This document shows, in pieces, positions 1 through 10,253 of a stretch of 64,000 bases of DNA. A model generated the notes under the pieces. The model ran no database searches and had not been told where the DNA came from. It saw nothing but the letters and a program-made list of their open reading frames with translations. The position numbers and the translations under genes were made by a program. This DNA comes from a virus, in the IMG/VR virus record IMGVR_UViG_3300025666_000002, positions 62,001-126,000 of that record. One strand, written 5' to 3'. The first letter of the stretch is position 1, and every line of letters begins with the position of its first letter.

Positions 1-3000
1 ATAATTGGAGCAGTTTCTTTAGTCACTAAAATACTCTTATTCTCTAAATTACCACCTTTAAAGAAATACGCATCCCAGTTGCCAGAAGTACCGATAGCTA
101 AATCTCCTAGCTCTAATTCGTTATCAGAGTCTACGTTAATAGCATCAAACTCCAAGAACGGTAGTGTATTATTCCTGTTAACTAAGAATGCTTGCTGCAT
201 AATTTTATAACCCGGTATCTTAACACTTATATAAATCTCATCACCAATGTTAAATGCATCAAAGTCTCCTCTTTCTCTAATTAACTTAGTTAAAGCAATA
301 GCGACATCTCTAGTATTACCAGCAGCAGAAAAGTATTGTCCGCTGAAAGTTCCTTTGGTTAAGTAATTCGGGCTTGCAGTATTTGGATCTGCGGCATAAT
401 AAGATCTGTTTGGTATCTCAACGTTTGTATAGATCTCCTTTCTATTAAAGACGTTACCATTCGATGTGGTAACTTCTGGTGCTAGATTAAGTAGATTGGC
501 TAACTTCTCGGTTAAGATAAAGCCATTGTCTAAAATTTCAAGGTTGTAAACATCAGCAAATGGAGCTGTATATGCGGTTTGTACGTTAGAAAGAGCTGTA
601 GTAATATCAGCACCAGTGTTAAAAGTTATTGTATTACCAACTGAATCATCAATCTGAACGTTAACATTAGCTACAAATTTAACAAAAGTAAATCTATAAG
701 ACTCATTCTTTACTGTAGCCAGTGCAATTTTATCGTTGTGGTTTGGAATATCGACAACTTTAACTTTGATAAAGTCAAACCCCCTGTTAGGATTAGCCTT
801 TATGTCAATTGTTTGACCTTTGTACTGTATACCCAGCTGTGTTGGGATCTCATTTCTAGAGTCCTGAACTCTAAGCTCCAGTCTACTATGGTCATAGCTC
901 TTTGTATTATCTAGCTTATAGTAATTTTCGCCAGTTCTAGCATATGCTAAAATTGGCATTTCAGTTAACATCTTATAAGAAGGTATTGCCGCATAGTCAA
1001 ACGTAGAGCTCATGTTAGAGTTCACGTTCTTAAAGATAATACTACCATTTCTAATCGAAGAAACTCGACCAGAACCAGTCTCAATATCATCTACGTAAAG
1101 ACCAATATATCTGTTAACTGAATAAGTACTTGCATGTGGGTCATCGAACAAGAATTCCATGTTGATGATGTTTGCAGCCGCAATATGGTTTCTTCTAAAG
1201 CCATCTGTAACAAAATCATTAGCGGCTACTAAAGGCTTATCTTTAAGTATAAAATCGTTATGCATATACTCAGCCTTCTTAGTAAAACCACCTTTAATTA
1301 AATCAATACCATTATATGTAGTCTTTTCATTCTCTTCGAATGAGAATGTAATCGGAGCCTTTGGAAAGGCTTGATCCTGTACGTAATTTCTTAAATACTT
1401 ACCGATATTACTATTTTTAGTCAGATCAAAAACCTTAACAATCTCAGATTTCTCAATTAACTTTTTAATTCTAGCTTCGTTGCCAAGAGCACTATCTGTA
1501 AAAGAAGTACTATCCTTAGGGTCGTTTATCCTGTAGATTACAAACTTCTTAGGCATATTTAGATCAACATAGATCGGAGCAAACATTCTAAACTCCTCGT
1601 CATATAACTTAGAGTAGTTCATTGCCGTACCGTAATGGTAATCTTCTTCGATCTGTTTCTCATACTCAGAGAAAACAGAGAAGTCAGAATCTCGCCTCTT
1701 AGTTGTGTAAACTATTTCAAGCGGTGTTTTATTCTTAGTGTAGAATCTAGTCAGATCATACGCATACGATCCTCTTGGATTAACCGGGAACTTCTTGTAA
1801 TTAGCAGATGCTAAATCATCAGTTGCACTGATCGAATCAAGATATAGTTCATCTCTTGAGTTAACAACAAGTTTAACATTAGTTGTTAGTTTAGGATTAG
1901 TTCTTAAAAGAGGTTTAGCAACGTTATCCAGCTTTGCATTTCTCTCTACTGCAAAGTTAGGCCCTAGGCCAGCTGGTTGAACAACACCAGTTTCACCAAA
2001 CTGATACCTACTATCGTTTAATCTTTGTATACAATCACAGCAGTCTGCGTAAATACTAAGAGTTACAAAGTCACCAATACCTAAATCACTTAACTCAGAC
2101 TCTTGTACAGCATCATAATATTTGACACCGTTCAATTTTTCCGCTTTTAAAAGCTGCACTGCTTCTTCGATGCTCTCTGCAATAACTTTATGCTTGTAAG
2201 TTTGACAGCCAATAACGCCAGTTTCAATAGTTGTCAACTTAGGGTTAGTTCTTACTAGAGTTTCTATAAAGTCACTCATAAAGTTGTCAACGTTAGCAAA
2301 ATGCTGCCCGTCGACTACATGTAAAATATGTTCGCCCGCTGTTGGATCACATGAATGAAAAGCATAAAATACTTTGTTCGCAAAAGGACTTGTACTCTGT
2401 ATGTTGGTATTCGGGCTACCAGCAGGCTGAGTAAAATAACCACAGTTAAAATATTGTGTGATGTTAGGGCTCTCTGTCTCCGTATCACTATCGTCTAGGC
2501 CGAACCATGTTGGTTGAAGATCATCATTAGGTCTAAATTTAAGCAGTTTATCAGTGCCAATGCCAGTGTCATCTCCCCATATACCAAATGGGATAAGTTC
2601 AGGAAATAAAGAAATTTCAGCTGCATTTGCAGTATTGTAGAGTAAAATACCAGCATTAGCTAAAGTTAATAGATTTGGATAAGGATTTACACTCCAGTAA
2701 TACCACACTGCTGAAGTTGAATTATTGCTACAGCAGTATTCTGAAATACTATCTGGATTAGACAAAGTGTTATCATGGTAAAGTGTTATAGGCCATGCTT
2801 GTGGTTCTGGAATAGGCGGACAATCATCTTGTAACTCGCTCCTCCACTTAGAATTCGCCGGATTAGAGTCATTAAATTCCCAATAGAATATACCTCTCTG
2901 CTTAAATTCTCTAAAGTAACCACTAAACTTAATAATACCACTGTACGTTGGTGTAACTCCACTCTGAACACGAAGGCCGTAGTCAACAGCACTATTCTCA

Positions 3001-3890
3001 TCTGAGAAAATAGGTATATTTGCATCAGCTACTTGAGCTAGTGTTAAAGGACCACTAGATGTCCAATAGTGTATAGTATAGAAAGGAATTGTTGAATCGG
3101 GATCATCATCTGTGACATCTTGGCATAAAAAAGGCGCTGCTTCTGCTGCGGTTACTCTTAATGAAAAAGCACCTGCAGTCCCAGAACTTCCACTAGTTCC
3201 ACTAGTTCCACTAGTTCCACTAGTTGTAGAGGTCCCTCCCGTTGATTGGCATATAATATAACCGTTAGTATTTAGATTTGAATAATGAGCGCCTCCTAAA
3301 AAAAGATAAACGTTTACATCATTTACAGAATCTGGAAAATCATCGTCAGCGTACCAACCGTCATCTAGTTGTTGACTCAGACTAAAATCATAAAAAACGC
3401 CTACGTTGTACTGAATAGCCTGTGCTAGAGTTAAACCAAAGCCTACTCCACCTTGGGCAGTAGAGTCATAGTAGATTGTTTCCTGGGATGCGCTGACATT
3501 AGGGTCACAAGGATTAGTGTCATCAGGACCTACACTAGGGTCTAATTGATTAGGGTCTTTATAATAAACTGTAATTGAAGCTGTAGCAGAAGGTTGACAT
3601 TGCGTATAACTCCCCCAGCTACCACTCTGAAACTGATACACATCAACTTGATTTTGACCAGGAAAGAGAGACTCAGCATACCAACCATCCTGTGCTAAAC
3701 TTTGAAATAAGCTATCATTATAGATCTCCTTACTATTACTTACAATAGTGTCTAAAGAGTTCGGTGTTAGACTACCGCTGGAGCCATCATCGTCATCCCA
3801 ATAGAAAACGCCTAATGTACCCTGACCACCACCAGTACATGGATTAGTTATTCCAGTTTTAGAATATAAGTTAATTGATTGTAATGCCAT
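1..3890 (-). CDS. Large tail/fibre structural protein, C-terminus beyond window
   Basis: The frame is open from the ATG at 3890 to the window edge (at least 1296 codons), so the C-terminus is missing. The first 300 residues hold imperfect repeats of a roughly 90-residue unit with a DGWYA core and Cys-containing ends, separated by a short Gly-Thr-Ser linker. The rest is Asp/Asn/Tyr-rich with beta-type patterns and no recognisable enzyme motif. It is the last gene of the baseplate/fibre run in this window, which fits a fibre or baseplate-periphery protein. A GATATATA box lies 35 bases before the start. The role is inferred from size, composition and context only. Confidence 0.75.
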   Translation of the reverse strand, partial: MALQSINLYSKTGITNPCTGGGQGTLGVFYWDDDDGSSGSLTPNSLDTIVSNSKEIYNDSLFQSLAQDGWYAESLFPGQNQVDVYQFQSGSWGSYTQCQPSATASITVYYKDPNQLDPSVGPDDTNPCDPNVSASQETIYYDSTAQGGVGFGLTLAQAIQYNVGVFYDFSLSQQLDDGWYADDDFPDSVNDVNVYLFLGGAHYSNLNTNGYIICQSTGGTSTTSGTSGTSGTSGSSGTAGAFSLRVTAAEAAPFLCQDVTDDDPDSTIPFYTIHYWTSSGPLTLAQVADANIPIFSDENSAVDYGLRVQSGVTPTYSGIIKFSGYFREFKQRGIFYWEFNDSNPANSKWRSELQDDCPPIPEPQAWPITLYHDNTLSNPDSISEYCCSNNSTSAVWYYWSVNPYPNLLTLANAGILLYNTANAAEISLFPELIPFGIWGDDTGIGTDKLLKFRPNDDLQPTWFGLDDSDTETESPNITQYFNCGYFTQPAGSPNTNIQSTSPFANKVFYAFHSCDPTAGEHILHVVDGQHFANVDNFMSDFIETLVRTNPKLTTIETGVIGCQTYKHKVIAESIEEAVQLLKAEKLNGVKYYDAVQESELSDLGIGDFVTLSIYADCCDCIQRLNDSRYQFGETGVVQPAGLGPNFAVERNAKLDNVAKPLLRTNPKLTTNVKLVVNSRDELYLDSISATDDLASANYKKFPVNPRGSYAYDLTRFYTKNKTPLEIVYTTKRRDSDFSVFSEYEKQIEEDYHYGTAMNYSKLYDEEFRMFAPIYVDLNMPKKFVIYRINDPKDSTSFTDSALGNEARIKKLIEKSEIVKVFDLTKNSNIGKYLRNYVQDQAFPKAPITFSFEENEKTTYNGIDLIKGGFTKKAEYMHNDFILKDKPLVAANDFVTDGFRRNHIAAANIINMEFLFDDPHASTYSVNRYIGLYVDDIETGSGRVSSIRNGSIIFKNVNSNMSSTFDYAAIPSYKMLTEMPILAYARTGENYYKLDNTKSYDHSRLELRVQDSRNEIPTQLGIQYKGQTIDIKANPNRGFDFIKVKVVDIPNHNDKIALATVKNESYRFTFVKFVANVNVQIDDSVGNTITFNTGADITTALSNVQTAYTAPFADVYNLEILDNGFILTEKLANLLNLAPEVTTSNGNVFNRKEIYTNVEIPNRSYYAADPNTASPNYLTKGTFSGQYFSAAGNTRDVAIALTKLIRERGDFDAFNIGDEIYISVKIPGYKIMQQAFLVNRNNTLPFLEFDAINVDSDNELELGDLAIGTSGNWDAYFFKGGNLENKSILVTKETAPI
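3190..3225 (-). repeat. Four tandem 9-bp units encoding Gly-Thr-Ser
   Basis: The unit CCACTAGTT (plus strand) is repeated four times without change and encodes a Gly-Thr-Ser linker in the large structural protein. Unit identity at the DNA level suggests recent slippage expansion. Confidence 0.85.
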
Positions 3891-3924
3891 CTATTGCCTT
3901 CTTTTTTATATAGCTTCTGCAATC

Positions 3925-3932
3925 TATATATC
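3925..3932 (-). promoter_or_regulatory. Candidate phage late promoter box GATATATA
   Basis: The minus strand reads GATATATA about 35 bases before the start of the large structural gene. The same octamer precedes several other virion genes. It is comparable in composition and position to the T4 late box TATAAATA, but the assignment is an inference. Confidence 0.45.
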
Positions 3933-3959
3933 ATAGACTGAAACTTGAGATAAACAAGT

Positions 3960-6900
3960 TTAACTAGAGTAAAGAGTAAAGCCTAGTGGTGAGATTGGAG
4001 ATGCAGCCGAAACATCATTACCAACAGCCGTATTTGCAACTAGCTGAGCAGCCTTAATCGAGTTAATATTGCTACCTTTTGCTGAGTATTTAGCAAATAC
4101 TTCTAAGTCAAATGAGAATTGATCGTCACCTTCGTCGAATATATCTAATCCAATTTTCTTAGAATACGTAACGTTAGAAACACTAGAACCTCTTAAACCT
4201 GCAATGTTACCAATATCGGTCGTAGTATCGTTACCGGCGTAATCAGTCATTCTGTACTGGAATACAATATCAACTGCAATAGCATTAGCATCACCCTGAT
4301 TTAAGTGTTTTCTAGAAAGATCATTATCACCATCAATTGAAAGTGAGAATAAGTTAATTGGCGACATGTATAAGAAAGCACCACAAGAGCGACCTCCTAG
4401 TAGATACTGATCATTGGCATCGAAAGACATTTTAAACGTTCTTCTGTCAGCCGTAATCATGTTGTTAGTATCTCTAAAGCCTAATTGTTTTAGAGCATAA
4501 CCTGTTAAACCTAAATGCGTACTGGTTAGAGCACCGTTCGGTATATTAGCTGTAATCGGCATTGTGTAGATACCACTGTCTACAATAGCTTGTAGCGCTT
4601 GCACCTGTTCGCTATCCTTTAAATCTGATGGATCTGAATTGGCCTGTGGATATGTTGACCCAAAGAAAGTTTCAATATCTGGATGGTCCTTATGCATAAA
4701 GATACCATTGTTGTATGTAGTGGTATTAATACTTGTAATTGCAGTACAGTCAACTGCTTCCGGGTCGTAACCGCCCCATTCTTGGAATTGAATCAGTGGT
4801 GGGGTCTGCTGTGATGAAGACCAGTATCTACCGAAAGAACCTGCCCAAATATAATTAGTTGAATCAGCATCGCCATCAGGCGTTAAGAAGTTAGCATCAC
4901 TACCCTCAAACGTACCGTAACTTAACGTATGTTCATAGTATCTAAAGTTAGTGCTTGAAATTTGCTGGTTTGTCACCGCATTCACTGCATACAGAGGCTC
5001 AACGTTAGCAATATCCATATACCTTGAGTAAATGAATTGACCTCTTCTCTGAGCAGACTGATATGGCGCTGGTTGTAATAGATCATATCTTGTTAATTCG
5101 GTACCTGTTAAGTTTTGGTAAAGAATAGGCGCAAGATCATATTTACCTTTGCTTGTGTAATAAATGTCTGATACTATCTTATCATCAACATCATTAGTAC
5201 CCTGGTCGTTACTTACGTTACCAAAGCTATGTATACCTGCAACAGAACCACTTGCAGAAGATCTGTAAGCTGGTTTTGTTCTTTCACCGGCAATTCTCGA
5301 AATTAATTCAAGTTGAGTTGCTTTAGTATTCTCAAGTAGGAGTTTAAATGTCTTAGTTACAATGTGGCCTTTCTTAATTGAAATTTCAGCAACCTCATCT
5401 ACGTAATAGCCAGCAAAGATCTTATTATTAGTATTCTTGTTAATAATAGTTACTGTACCGTCTTCAGCAATAAGTTTAACTAGAAGTTCACCTTTGGCAT
5501 TTTCAATTTGTTGTTGTAGCGCTTCAATTTTCTGCTGTAGTTCAGCCAGTTTATCGTAAACTGAAATTGGCTTTTGTTCAGGTGATAAAAAGCCCGAAGC
5601 CAGATTAGTTGCAACGTGCGCATAGTAGCTCTCGTTAGCAGTAAATGAGTCGCCAACATGTGTGTAAACTCCTTTAGAGTCTAGCTCTTCTGCTAGTCTG
5701 ACACTTGTTAACTCTGTTTTGTTTAGATCAACAATATCTTGTAGATCAGTCGTGTCTAACTCAGCATCTGGGAACGCAATTGTAATCGGAGCTGACCAGT
5801 CTGACATGATTGGATTAGCTGGGAAGCCAGCTTCAGAAACAGACTTGATTCTAAACTCAACGATTTCACCTTGTTGAATAGGAATGTCAAGCTGGTTAAA
5901 GTTAACTTTCTGACCGTCCTCTATTAAAGAGTCTTGCCATACAAACTTTCCACTTACTGGATCTTTAGCTCTTTCTCTAACTGGTGTTTTAACTTCATTC
6001 CAGTTTGAGAAGACTGCTGTTTTCTCTCTAGCATCTTCGGTAAAGGTCAACTGAGAAACTTCAGGTGCTTTACCGCTAGTTGAAAGGTATCTGTACTGAA
6101 TAACAAATTGTACAACTCTTTGATCTGTGGTTGAAGCAACCTTTTTATCGGCTGGAATAGACCAGAAACCTCTAATTCTAAATTTAGGAGTTACGTTAGT
6201 AACATTAGTATCTGAAGAAAGGCTTTGAACCTGGTTTACAATAGAACCGTAGAGTCTAGTTTCAGAAGTTCGCTGCTCAACTAAGCTCGCTAACTGGTTT
6301 CTGTCTTTATCAGACTCAATCTGCGACGTGTATTTTTTAGTCGCGATTTCAGATCTCTTCTTAACGATTGTATCGTCTAATTTCTTGATTGCCTCCTCTA
6401 CTGCAACTTTATCTCTTGACAACTGCTTAATCTTGTTAGCAGCATCATTATCAGTTAAGTGTCTGTTAATTTGTACAACACTAAAGTTTGCAGCGTCAAT
6501 TGTTGGAGCATCTGGCGTAATACCCTCAGTTGAAGGTGGTATTGAGTCCTCTTTTAGTGCTCTGATAAATTGACCAAAGTCAGCAACTTCTTCTTTGTAA
6601 TAATTTGCAAGAGTTATAACGTTTCCGTCCTCATCAACTCTACTCAGGTCATTAGTATAAAAGCCAACACCAGGTGACCAGTTCTCAGCTAGAATTTTAG
6701 AATCCGGGTCAATTGCTTTAACAAACACTAGGACGCGTTCGTTGAACCCTACGTTGATTTCTACATTCAGCTGAATGTTTGTATTCTTATAAATTTTAAG
6801 TGCGTTAGCGCCAATCCTAATAGCCTCAAAGCCTTCTACAAGCTCTAGTTCAACCTCTCTTGTCGAACTGTCTACTCTAGTAGCCTTATATTTAGTGGTC

Positions 6901-7715
6901 ATCTTACCAGTATTAACGATAAGTTCATCACCTTCTTTTAAGACCTCGGTATCTTTAACGTCTTTGTTAGAATCTGTATATGTTAGCTTGTCTAGGCGGT
7001 ATCTTTTAACTGCCTTTCTTTTAGTCTGACCGTCAATAGTTACTGTTCTCTTAGAGTCATTTATTGCTAAAACGTCGAAAGAACCAAAGTAGAGAACACT
7101 CTGATAAGGCATGTCTCTTAATTCTTCGTCAACTTGATATGAAATGTTATTGTTAGCAATATCTCTAATTGCCTGTGCATGGTCAATTTCTTCTTGGTTT
7201 AAGAAGTTCTCGTTAAAGAAGTCAACAGCAGCCTGGCTAGTATTGTCAAAAAGAATTCTTTTTACAAGAACTCGCTCGGTATCGCTTGGAATTTGATTTG
7301 TAACATTAAATGAAACTGATAAAAGCGGGTTCAAAAAGTCTTCAAAAAAGTAGTTAGACTTTACCTTAAATTGATCCGGCTTTGTAAAAGTTCTAATATC
7401 GTTTGCAGGGCTCTTAAGTCTAGATGTAATTACATTTTGGTAAGTACCATCTGAAAGCCTTACTTTAGTATTGCCTTTACCAAGACCGCTTAGGGCTTTA
7501 AGATTAGTATCTAAACGCTCAAGTTCACGTTTCATGTAGCCAAAAGAAGGCACATAAACAGTTGTTGTCCCACCTTCACCGTTTAAGATTTCAAGTGGCA
7601 CGTTCTTCTCTTGTGTTGTAATCGCTTCGTTTATACGTTCGAAGGTCTTCAACGAGTTAGTATTGATCTCGAGAAGTTTCTTAACCGTGCTAGAAATTGA
7701 GTTATTTGTATTCAT
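3960..7715 (-). CDS. 1251-residue virion structural protein, baseplate/fibre region
   Basis: A long protein with no enzyme motif. The N-terminal 60 residues are helical. The middle holds fibronectin-like beta stretches (roughly residues 510-680) and coiled-coil segments rich in Lys/Glu/Gln (roughly 430-500 and 720-760). The C-terminal third is Tyr/Asn/Asp-rich, as in receptor-facing or scaffold tail proteins. It starts just upstream of its neighbour's end (one-base gap to the stop at 7717) and is probably translated with it. It is most likely a baseplate-periphery or fibre-connector protein; no T4 counterpart is assigned. Confidence 0.7.
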   Translation of the reverse strand: MNTNNSISSTVKKLLEINTNSLKTFERINEAITTQEKNVPLEILNGEGGTTTVYVPSFGYMKRELERLDTNLKALSGLGKGNTKVRLSDGTYQNVITSRLKSPANDIRTFTKPDQFKVKSNYFFEDFLNPLLSVSFNVTNQIPSDTERVLVKRILFDNTSQAAVDFFNENFLNQEEIDHAQAIRDIANNNISYQVDEELRDMPYQSVLYFGSFDVLAINDSKRTVTIDGQTKRKAVKRYRLDKLTYTDSNKDVKDTEVLKEGDELIVNTGKMTTKYKATRVDSSTREVELELVEGFEAIRIGANALKIYKNTNIQLNVEINVGFNERVLVFVKAIDPDSKILAENWSPGVGFYTNDLSRVDEDGNVITLANYYKEEVADFGQFIRALKEDSIPPSTEGITPDAPTIDAANFSVVQINRHLTDNDAANKIKQLSRDKVAVEEAIKKLDDTIVKKRSEIATKKYTSQIESDKDRNQLASLVEQRTSETRLYGSIVNQVQSLSSDTNVTNVTPKFRIRGFWSIPADKKVASTTDQRVVQFVIQYRYLSTSGKAPEVSQLTFTEDAREKTAVFSNWNEVKTPVRERAKDPVSGKFVWQDSLIEDGQKVNFNQLDIPIQQGEIVEFRIKSVSEAGFPANPIMSDWSAPITIAFPDAELDTTDLQDIVDLNKTELTSVRLAEELDSKGVYTHVGDSFTANESYYAHVATNLASGFLSPEQKPISVYDKLAELQQKIEALQQQIENAKGELLVKLIAEDGTVTIINKNTNNKIFAGYYVDEVAEISIKKGHIVTKTFKLLLENTKATQLELISRIAGERTKPAYRSSASGSVAGIHSFGNVSNDQGTNDVDDKIVSDIYYTSKGKYDLAPILYQNLTGTELTRYDLLQPAPYQSAQRRGQFIYSRYMDIANVEPLYAVNAVTNQQISSTNFRYYEHTLSYGTFEGSDANFLTPDGDADSTNYIWAGSFGRYWSSSQQTPPLIQFQEWGGYDPEAVDCTAITSINTTTYNNGIFMHKDHPDIETFFGSTYPQANSDPSDLKDSEQVQALQAIVDSGIYTMPITANIPNGALTSTHLGLTGYALKQLGFRDTNNMITADRRTFKMSFDANDQYLLGGRSCGAFLYMSPINLFSLSIDGDNDLSRKHLNQGDANAIAVDIVFQYRMTDYAGNDTTTDIGNIAGLRGSSVSNVTYSKKIGLDIFDEGDDQFSFDLEVFAKYSAKGSNINSIKAAQLVANTAVGNDVSAASPISPLGFTLYSS

Positions 7716-7716
7716 C

Positions 7717-9651
7717 TTATCTTAATATATCCACTTCAAAAATGTAGTTTATAGGGTCGATACACACAACCTCAATATATGGCTTATCACTAATAAGCTG
7801 TACCGGCTGTAGAGTTGCAATTGTCTTATCGTACCCAGTAGCGCGGCCCGTATATATGTTAATTGAGTTACCACCCATGTTTATTGTATCGAAAGAGATC
7901 TTAAATAATTGACCAGCTTTCCATGCAAATGAACCATCGTCAATGTATATATCTAGATCATCATTAGGGTCATTGGTTAATAAGTTCTGTAAACTTAGCC
8001 TATTTGTATAGTTTGCTAATTTAGCATAAATACCAAAAGCTTGAGCGCCTTGGCCTGATGCACCAACGTCAAACGGACTGCTAGTAGTAATCAAGGTCGG
8101 AGTACCAACTTGATCCCATGTAAATGCAGGTGTGATAGAGTATCCGTTTACATCATTTATAATCTTAATCTTTTCAGGATTAGACTTATCAATTCTTGTA
8201 CCTGCACCAGCAAAGATTACGTCAGTATTATATTGGATCTCAGTTGGGATAGTACCGTCAATCATTGAATTGATACGGTCGTGTGCTTTAGTAATAAGTT
8301 GTAACAGAGAATCTGAGTCTTGTAGCTGTAGAGATGCATTCTGCATCTGCTCTTCAACCTCAGCTATTCTAGCAACTAGTTCATCATTCTCTTGACTACC
8401 AACTACTAGATTCTCTACGCTATCCAGCCTCTCTGCTAGATAACCATATCTTCTGTTAGCTTCAATTAATAACTCAGTTGCATTCTCAAGAGCAGTCGTC
8501 GTATCCATAAACAGATCCATTGAGAATGTAGTAAAGTCATTTACTGAAGTCTCAACACCAACGTTATCTAGAGAAGAGTTAAACTTAAGGTTAAGCTTCA
8601 AAGAGAAGGCATTACCGTTAAGTCCTGTTACTTCATTCGGTTTAAATTTAATCTGCTCGTGAATCTTAGAACCAGTTCCGCCAGTGGACTGAATTTCATC
8701 TAAGATTAGAATACCATATAAGTTAGTCGCCCTTTGTGAAGGATTAGAAGCGCTATATAAGTCATAGTAAACCAAAATGGCATTGAAAGTAAACTGCTGG
8801 CCTGTTTTAGCAAAGTCTAATAAATTCTCAACATCAGATACATTTGTAATCTGAGCATATGAGGTATCGTTAAAAACAATTTGTACGCTATCGGTTGCAT
8901 TTGGATTAATATTGTAATAGGCCTCACCTGTGCCTACGTCGTAAGTATCTACAACTGATAATAAGTTGATGTTTGGATCTGGGTGGTTTTGACCCGATCT
9001 GCCTTCAATTACATTATCAGCATAGAGTTTGGTTGCTGTTGTGTTATATTGTCTAGGCTGGAAAAGAACAGTTGGCGTTGAACCTACTGAAGTTGGCACG
9101 TTAATGTAAACTTCATGATATGCATTACCTTTATATGCAATATCGTTCTCAGCGTCAATTGTACCAATGTACTTAACTACTCGATCATAAACAGCACCAG
9201 TCTGAATTGAATTGTTCTCTTCGGTTAGAGCGCCGATTGTAGCCTCGTTTGAATCAGCAGTTCTAAATCTAATCGCACCTAGATTGCTTAACCATTTAAA
9301 GAATAATTTTTCAGCATCTGACTGTAGAATTATTGGATCGTAATCGTCATCTTGTAATAAGAGCTCTTCAGCATTTAATGTATAATTCTGAAAAGTCTGT
9401 GCAAAATCAATGTTTGGCGCGCCGGCAGAATAAGCACTTCCAGATGCATTAACCAGGTTTAAACTAAAGTCAATTGTATTTGCACCATTTGTGGATTGTG
9501 TAAAGTCAGGTAAATCCAATAACGCATAACGGCTGAACTCAAAGTTCAGGTCAGGGTTATTGAACGCCCTAGTCATATCTCTAGCAGAAGACGCAAAAGC
9601 GTACATCGTGCCGCCTCTTGGTTGAGGTATTCTAACTAACGGAGTTGCCAT
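7717..9651 (-). CDS. 644-residue virion structural protein
   Basis: The N-terminal 350 residues are beta-rich, followed by a helical coiled-coil segment (about residues 380-470, with repeated Glu/Leu/Gln heptads). A C-terminal beta domain of about 150 residues ends with an Ile-Leu-Arg tail. The order beta domain, coiled coil, small C-terminal domain is common in trimeric phage fibres and whiskers, so a trimeric fibre is likely. It lies between the small 188-residue protein and the 1251-residue protein in the tail operon. The start follows an A/T-rich leader without Shine-Dalgarno sequence. Confidence 0.7.
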   Translation of the reverse strand: MATPLVRIPQPRGGTMYAFASSARDMTRAFNNPDLNFEFSRYALLDLPDFTQSTNGANTIDFSLNLVNASGSAYSAGAPNIDFAQTFQNYTLNAEELLLQDDDYDPIILQSDAEKLFFKWLSNLGAIRFRTADSNEATIGALTEENNSIQTGAVYDRVVKYIGTIDAENDIAYKGNAYHEVYINVPTSVGSTPTVLFQPRQYNTTATKLYADNVIEGRSGQNHPDPNINLLSVVDTYDVGTGEAYYNINPNATDSVQIVFNDTSYAQITNVSDVENLLDFAKTGQQFTFNAILVYYDLYSASNPSQRATNLYGILILDEIQSTGGTGSKIHEQIKFKPNEVTGLNGNAFSLKLNLKFNSSLDNVGVETSVNDFTTFSMDLFMDTTTALENATELLIEANRRYGYLAERLDSVENLVVGSQENDELVARIAEVEEQMQNASLQLQDSDSLLQLITKAHDRINSMIDGTIPTEIQYNTDVIFAGAGTRIDKSNPEKIKIINDVNGYSITPAFTWDQVGTPTLITTSSPFDVGASGQGAQAFGIYAKLANYTNRLSLQNLLTNDPNDDLDIYIDDGSFAWKAGQLFKISFDTINMGGNSINIYTGRATGYDKTIATLQPVQLISDKPYIEVVCIDPINYIFEVDILR

Positions 9652-9673
9652 TTATATTCTTTTAATTTATTGC

Positions 9674-10240
9674 TTACGATATAGTTGCAGCGTGTGATGA
9701 GATCACATACCAAACTGTACCGATGTATCTTAATGTTACTGTTGAGTTCTGTCCATCTAAGCTAATAGAAGTTGCTCCTAAAGTTGATCCTGCTTGAACA
9801 CCAACTGTAACAGCACTAGTATTAACGTTGATAATGGTTACTTCTTGACCCTCGATACCTGCCGGTAACAAGAATGCCGTATTTACAAAATAAGCTGACT
9901 CGGCTAAAGAGCCCGGAGACGTTGTTGCAGTTGGAACTACAGCGCTACCTTCAACACCAGGCTTTACAATTTCACCGGCCATCGTAGTTCTTGCAGCAAA
10001 TTCAACATCAACGTCTAAATCAATACCGGATGCTGTAAATGTAGCAATGTTTGTTGTACCGTTAAGTACTGTCAAGCTTTGTACTGTTGCAGATGAAATA
10101 TTCTGAATAGTAGCATTTGTAGGATCTAGAAGTGCCTGTAGATCAGCAATATCATCATTCACCAGCTGGAAGTTACTATTAATAACTGGCCTAGAAGATG
10201 AGATAGAATCTGTTCCTAAGATTTGTGTAATGTTTGCCAT
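9674..10240 (-). CDS. 188-residue fibre-like structural protein
   Basis: The N-terminus is a short helical segment that sets up a repeat start (residues 15-40). It is followed by Thr/Ser/Ala/Val-rich beta sequence through to the end and no charged core. This composition resembles small phage fibre or decoration proteins with a C-terminal beta-sandwich. The gene sits in the tail operon between the PKD-containing baseplate protein and the 644-residue fibre. The leader is AAACAAACAAAA before ATG, typical of Bacteroidetes-type initiation. Confidence 0.65.
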   Translation of the reverse strand: MANITQILGTDSISSSRPVINSNFQLVNDDIADLQALLDPTNATIQNISSATVQSLTVLNGTTNIATFTASGIDLDVDVEFAARTTMAGEIVKPGVEGSAVVPTATTSPGSLAESAYFVNTAFLLPAGIEGQEVTIINVNTSAVTVGVQAGSTLGATSISLDGQNSTVTLRYIGTVWYVISSHAATIS

Positions 10241-10253
10241 TTTTGTTTGTTTA

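Noticed and set aside
1159-1374. Plus-strand ORFs such as this one
   Set aside because: All long plus-strand frames lie opposite confident minus-strand genes and show no codon or motif support.
7724-7731. Late-box-like ATATATC at the end of the 644-residue gene
   Set aside because: It is explained by the coding sequence Asp-Ile-Leu-Arg and reads GATATATT, not the octamer.
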